DNA of 64,000 bases, taken from the IMG/VR virus record IMGVR_UViG_3300025543_005580, positions 1-64,000 of that record; one strand, written 5' to 3'. Of the stretch, positions 63,601 to 64,000 are shown one piece after another. How positions within the stretch are numbered: the stretch's first letter is position 1; the number at the start of each line of letters is the position of its first letter. A program made the position numbers and the translations under genes. Source of the stretch: a virus. The notes under the pieces were generated by a model. That model ran no database searches and had not been told where the DNA came from. It worked only from the letters and a program-made list of their open reading frames with translations.

Positions 63601-64000
63601 AGTAAATAGCACCTGTTGTAAGACCATCTCTACCGGATGTACCTGATTCACCTGATGTACCTGATGTACCTGATGTACCTGATGTACCTGAAGTACCTGA
63701 AGTACCATTAGCACCTGAAGTACCTGCTGTAGCTGCTGCTCCACCAGTAATATCTACTAATACTCCGTTTGATCCCGAAGTTGTTACTACAACACCAGAT
63801 CCGGTAAAATTAATATCAGCATTATTTTTAGACACTAACGAACCGGTATAATATATATCAGTTTGTGTTAAATCATCTAGGAAATTTTGAACTTCAATTT
63901 GATAAGCAGCAAATTCTTGACCTGTATTTAAATCTGTAAATCCTGGGAAATTAGATTTAAACATTGGTGCTAAACTTTCGTTTTCTGAAAGAGCAACAAC
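51608..64000 (-). CDS. Giant Gly-Ser-Thr repeat fibre/adhesin, >4,118 aa (start probably outside window)
   Basis: The frame is open to the window edge; the first Met inside it is at 63964 (MFKSNFPGFTDLNTGQEF), but 12 further codons (VVALSENESLAP) are open upstream and no promoter box is near, so the gene probably starts outside. Residues about 73-113 and 340-3888 are Gly-X-Y triplets with T, S, A, N, D, V or Q at X and Y and practically no Pro, e.g. GTSGSSGTIGTSGVAGTSG. A beta-rich domain lies at 114-340. The last 230 residues (from SIIAGSGLTGGGALSTDRTL) resemble a tail-fibre end domain with MVWKDGDLVPCTNEKDHMRM. A very long adhesin or side fibre is the likely role. Confidence 0.85.
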   Translation of the reverse strand, partial: VVALSENESLAPMFKSNFPGFTDLNTGQEFAAYQIEVQNFLDDLTQTDIYYTGSLVSKNNADINFTGSGVVVTTSGSNGVLVDITGGAAATAGTSGANGTSGTSGTSGTSGTSGTSGESGTSGRDGLTTGAIYYFNESVVEVSPYKQLSKDVTVSAEQSVTVSAIQNTDTKLQTYISTPFGFNVIPGGVQQFKLWATKPAINDDVELFITLKITDGSGNVLQTLGNSQPTLIGWNNNNTTPVLLETDITLVGSTIDPSYRMMVEIWVKNNENQNLNTTFYTEGTSHYSYVITTTGQIAATSGTSGIGAFPYTGSAIISGSLEVTGSFNVDTLPVQDIVNVVTYDPITGTLGYVAATSGTSGQAGSSGTTGQSGTSGTNGADGQSGVAGTSGTSGDSGTIGTSGVAGTSGTSGIDGSSGTTGAAGQSGADGTSGTSGEDGSSGTSGNAGQSGNSATSGTSGDSGTIGTSGVDGTSGTSGIDGSSGSTGAAGQSGATGTSGTSGEDGSSGTSGNAGQSGLTATSGTSGESGTIGTSGVSGTSGDSGTSGTSGESGTSGSTGSSGTTGEAGNDGISGFSGTSGTTGSSGTSGDNGIAGESGLSSTSGTSGSTGSTGTSGNAGQSGVSATSGTSGASGTVGTSGVDGTSGTSGIDGSSGTTGAAGQSGATGTSGTSGEDGSSGTSGNAGQSGASATSGSSGSSGTIGTSGVAGTSGDSATSGTTGSSGSAGADGVAGTSGESSTSGTTGSSGTSGENGIAATSGESGTSGTTGSSGTAGNSGDSASSGTSGTSGSTGTSGNAGQSAQSATSGTSGSSGTIGTSGVAGTSGESTTSGTTGSSGSNGADGIAGTSGESATSGTTGSSGSSGADGVAGTSGESGTSGTTGSSGTSGDNGIAGQSGNSATSGTSGSSGSTGTAGNAGQSGLSATSGTSGSSGTIGTSGVAGTSGDSATSGTSGSTGSSGTVGEAGASADSATSGTSGSSGSSGTAGDAGASADSATSGTSGSSGSSGSTGTAGNAGQSGLSATSGTSGSSGTIGTSGINGTSGASATSGTTGSSGSNGADGISGTSGASATSGTTGSSGSNGADGISGTSGESGTSGSTGSNGTVGESGNSATSGTSGSSGSTGTAGNAGQSGLSATSGTAGSSGTIGTSGVAGTSGASASSGSSGTSGSSGSSGTAGDAGASALSATSGTSGSSGSSGTAGDAGASALSATSGTSGSTGSNGTAGNAGQSGNSATSGTSGSSGTIGTSGVAGTSGDSATSGTTGSSGSAGADGIAGTSGISATSGTTGSSGTSGADGVAATSGESGTSGSTGSSGSAGQSGNSETSGTSGSSGSTGTNGNAGESGLSATSGTSGSSGTIGTSGVAGTSGNSETSGSSGTSGSTGSSGTAGEAGASALSETSGTSGSSGSSGTAGEAGASADSATSGTSGSSGSNGTAGNAGQSALSATSGTSGSSGTIGTSGVAGTSGDSATSGTTGSSGTSGENGIAGTSGISATSGTTGSSGTSGENGIAATSGESGTSGSTGSSGTTGESGDSATSGTSGSSGSTGTSGNAGESGLSDTSGTSGSSGTIGTSGVAGTSGNSASSGSSGTSGSSGSTGTAGDAGESALSATSGTSGSSGSSGTAGEAGASAESATSGTSGSSGSSGSNGTAGNAGQSALSATSGTSGSSGTVGTSGVAGTSGNSASSGSSGTSGSTGSSGTAGEAGASALSATSGTSGSTGSSGTAGDAGASALSATSGTSGSSGSNGTAGNAGQSALSATSGTSGSSGTIGTSGVAGTSGASATSGSAGTSGSSGSTGTNGTSGVAGTSGNSETSGTSGSTGSSGTAGDAGASALSATSGTSGSSGSNGTAGNAGQSALSATSGTSGSSGTIGTSGVAGTSGNSETSGTSGSTGSSGTAGDAGASALSNTSGTSGSSGSSGTAGEAGASALSATSGTSGSSGSTGSNGTSGNAGQSGLSATSGTSGSSGTIGTSGVAGTSGDSASSGSSGTSGTSGSTGSNGTAGEAGASALSATSGTSGSTGSSGTAGDAGASALSATSGTSGSSGSNGTTGNDGQSGLSATSGTSGSSGTIGTSGVAGTSGNSETSGTSGSTGSSGTSGEAGASALSATSGTSGSSGSNGTAGEAGASALSATSGTSGSSGSTGSNGTNGNAGQSGLSATSGTSGSSGTVGTSGVAGTSGASASSGSSGTSGTSGSTGSNGTAGEAGASALSSTSGTSGTSGSTGSSGTAGNAGASALSATSGTSGSSGSNGTSGNAGQSALSATSGTSGSSGTIGTSGVAGTSGNSASSGSSGTSGSSGSTGTAGDAGASALSATSGTSGSSGSSGTAGDAGASALSATSGTSGSTGSNGTSGNAGQSGLSATSGTSGSSGTVGTSGVAGTSGNSTTSGSAGTSGTSGSTGSNGTAGEAGASALSATSGTSGSSGSSGTAGDAGASALSATSGTSGSSGSNGTAGNAGQSALSATSGTSGSSGTIGTSGVAGTSGNSSTSGTSGSTGSTGTSGNAGESGISNTSGTSGTSGSTGSNGSIGASGASATSGSAGTSGSSGSTGSNGTSGNAGQSGLSATSGTSGSSGTVGTSGVAGTSGASASAGTSGTSGSSGSTGSSGTAGEAGVSALSATSGTSGSTGSSGTAGNAGASALSATSGTSGSSGSNGTAGNAGQSALSSTSGTSGSSGTIGTSGVAGTSGNSETSGTSGSTGSSGTSGDAGASALSATSGTSGSSGSNGTAGNAGASALSATSGTSGSSGSTGSNGTSGNSGQSGLSATSGTSGSSGTVGTSGVAGTSGNSETSGTSGSTGSSGTAGDAGASALSNTSGTSGSSGSNGTAGNAGDSALSATSGTSGSSGSSGSSGSNGTSGNAGLSGLSATSGTSGSSGTIGTSGVAGTSGLSATAGTSGTSGSTGSNGTAGNAGASALSATSGTSGTSGSTGSNGTAGNAGASALSATSGTSGTSGSTGSNGTTGNAGLSGLSATSGTSGSSGTIGTSGVAGTSGLSATAGTSGTSGSTGSNGTAGNAGASALSATSGTSGTSGSTGSNGTAGNAGASALSATSGTSGTSGSTGSNGTTGNAGLSGLSATSGTSGSSGTIGTSGLAGTSGLSKTSGTSGSTGSNGTSGNAGVAGASALSATSGTSGSSGSSGTTGNAGASALSKTSGTSGSTGSNGTTGNAGQSGLSATSGTSGSSGTVGTSGVAGTNGLSALSGTSGSTGSNGTSGNAGANGTSNVSGTSGSTGSNGTSGVAGNNGTSNISGTSGSSGSNGTNGASGASRTSGTSGSSGSTGTTGNAGQSGLSATSGTSGSSGTIGTSGVAGTNGLSRLSGTSGSSGSNGTTGNNGTNGLSRFSGTSGSSGSNGTSGVNGASGISRTSGSSGTSGSSGSNGTTGNAGLSGLSATSGTSGSSGTIGTSGVAGTSGLSRVSGTSGSTGSNGTSGNAGANGTSNVSGTSGSTGSNGTSGNAGANGTSNVSGTSGSTGSSGTSGNNGASGASRTSGTSGSSGSTGTNGNNGASGISRTSGTSGSSGTSGNNGVSGASKTSGTSGSTGSNGTTGNAGLSGLSATSGTSGSSGTIGTSGVAGTSGLSRTSGASGSTGSNGTSGVNGTSGLSRVSGTSGSSGSNGTSGVNGASGISRTSGTSGTSGSSGSNGTIGNAGQSALSATSGTSGSSGTIGTSGVAGTSGLSRVSGTSGSSGSNGTSGVNGGNGLSRLSGTSGSSGSNGTSGVNGASGASRTSGTSGSSGTSGNTGTNGLSRASGTSGSTGSNGTSGNTGTNGLSKLSGTSGSSGSNGTTGNNGTNGLSRVSGTSGSTGSNGTTGNAGLSGLSATSGTSGSSGTIGTSGVAGTSGLSRLSGTSGSTGSNGTSGVGGASGVSGGSGTSGTSGIDGTSGISGNVGTSGTYVSIIAGSGLTGGGALSTDRTLNIGSGTGITVNANDIAINWSNTANNGEIVSYNAGRPNRLTVANYTAPDFNWDGNMNPIQDRVWDIGRPDLCWRDVWAIAFNTCGIFEQNLAGNNKEDNNNHELGTVMVWKDGDLVPCTNEKDHMRMGVMVPDKNIPIVQGAEPVLVIGIVKEGDYLVTSDKVGHAKAITREEMINENLQDVVFAKALESGSGDSYVINAYINI
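51609..51615 (-). promoter_or_regulatory. ATATTTA box before the 852-aa fibre gene
   Basis: The minus strand reads TTAATATTTAATAAACG 10 nt before the ATG, overlapping the stop of the giant gene. Confidence 0.35.
52300..62945 (-). repeat. Ser/Thr/Gly triplet repeat region of the giant fibre gene
   Basis: About 10.6 kb of imperfect 9-bp triplets coding for G-X-Y. A higher-order block with the core SATSGTSGSSGTIGTSGVAG recurs roughly every 90-130 residues. The antisense strand of this region is open over 4.1 kb at 52806-56906, a by-product of repeat codon choice. Confidence 0.9.
54735..55364 (-). repeat. Perfect 315-bp tandem duplication
   Basis: The segment from 54735 is repeated from 55050, and the next occurrence of the boundary block GTAGCACTTAATCCTG starts at 55365. 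The two copies look identical base for base, coding for the same 105 residues twice. Confidence 0.9.

Noticed and set aside
51608-64000. CRISPR array in the repeat region
   Set aside because: Repeats are coding, contiguous and vary at codon third positions; no unique spacers of constant length.
1-64000. tRNA genes
   Set aside because: I found no cloverleaf with a TTC-x-A-x-C arm in the gaps, which are all shorter than 300 bases; a tRNA finder should confirm.

Overview
The window is a contiguous piece of a large, low-GC, T4-like contractile-tailed phage genome, and every gene I can support is on the minus strand, so transcription runs from position 64000 towards 1. The T4-type hallmarks are a gp18-like sheath, gp19-like tube, gp26-like tail chaperone, tape measure, hub with a lytic domain, gp41-like helicase, UvsX-like recombinase, gp32-like ssDNA-binding protein, RNase H/FEN-type 5' nuclease, NrdA/NrdB and ThyA. 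No terminase, portal or capsid gene is present, so this is part of a larger genome. A Bacteroidota host is an inference from several weak signs: a DUF4494-like protein, a lipoprotein with a Cys-Asn-Asn mature end, A-rich leaders without clear Shine-Dalgarno sequences, and an ATATTTA box that partly resembles the Bacteroidota TAnnTTTG element. I see no tRNA, CRISPR array or insertion sequence.

Layout in transcription order. (1) 64000-43454: four adhesin or fibre genes. The first is a >4,100-residue protein of almost proline-free Gly-X-Y triplets rich in Ser and Thr. The next three are paralogous collagen-like fibres of 852, 837 and 1011 residues with a shared N-terminal anchor and globular C-terminal heads; the last also carries a PA14-like domain. 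(2) 43400-36807: a six-gene cassette of a GT2-methyltransferase fusion, two 2OG-Fe(II) oxygenases (one of prolyl-4-hydroxylase type), two GT4-type glycosyltransferases and a TibC/BAHT-like O-heptosyltransferase. It lies directly downstream of the fibres. (3) 36786-23409: sheath, tube, a tail chaperone with a putative frameshift extension, tape measure and baseplate/hub genes. (4) 23397-14509: replication, recombination and dNTP genes, including a family A DNA polymerase core. (5) 14462-9044: a DUF4494-like protein, an exported lipoprotein, a lysis group (two small membrane proteins plus an amidase), a membrane protein with coiled coil and EF-hand, and small unknowns. (6) 8958-1: an AT-hook protein, ThyA, a DpdA/TGT-like enzyme, QueC, thioredoxin, QueD, QueE, a nuclease, a carbamoyltransferase and the start of a phosphoribosyltransferase, which together look like a 7-deazaguanine DNA-modification operon.

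The two most notable systems are: (a) the fibre/glycosyltransferase/hydroxylase block, which suggests that the phage modifies its own collagen-like fibres, perhaps by hydroxylation and O-glycosylation as in animal collagen, mimivirus or BclA; and (b) the 7-deazaguanine operon, whose QueC has lost all four usual zinc cysteines and whose QueD and QueE also depart from textbook motifs. A third point is a T7 run where a +1 (or -2) frameshift would join the tail chaperone to an ORF with no usable start codon of its own.
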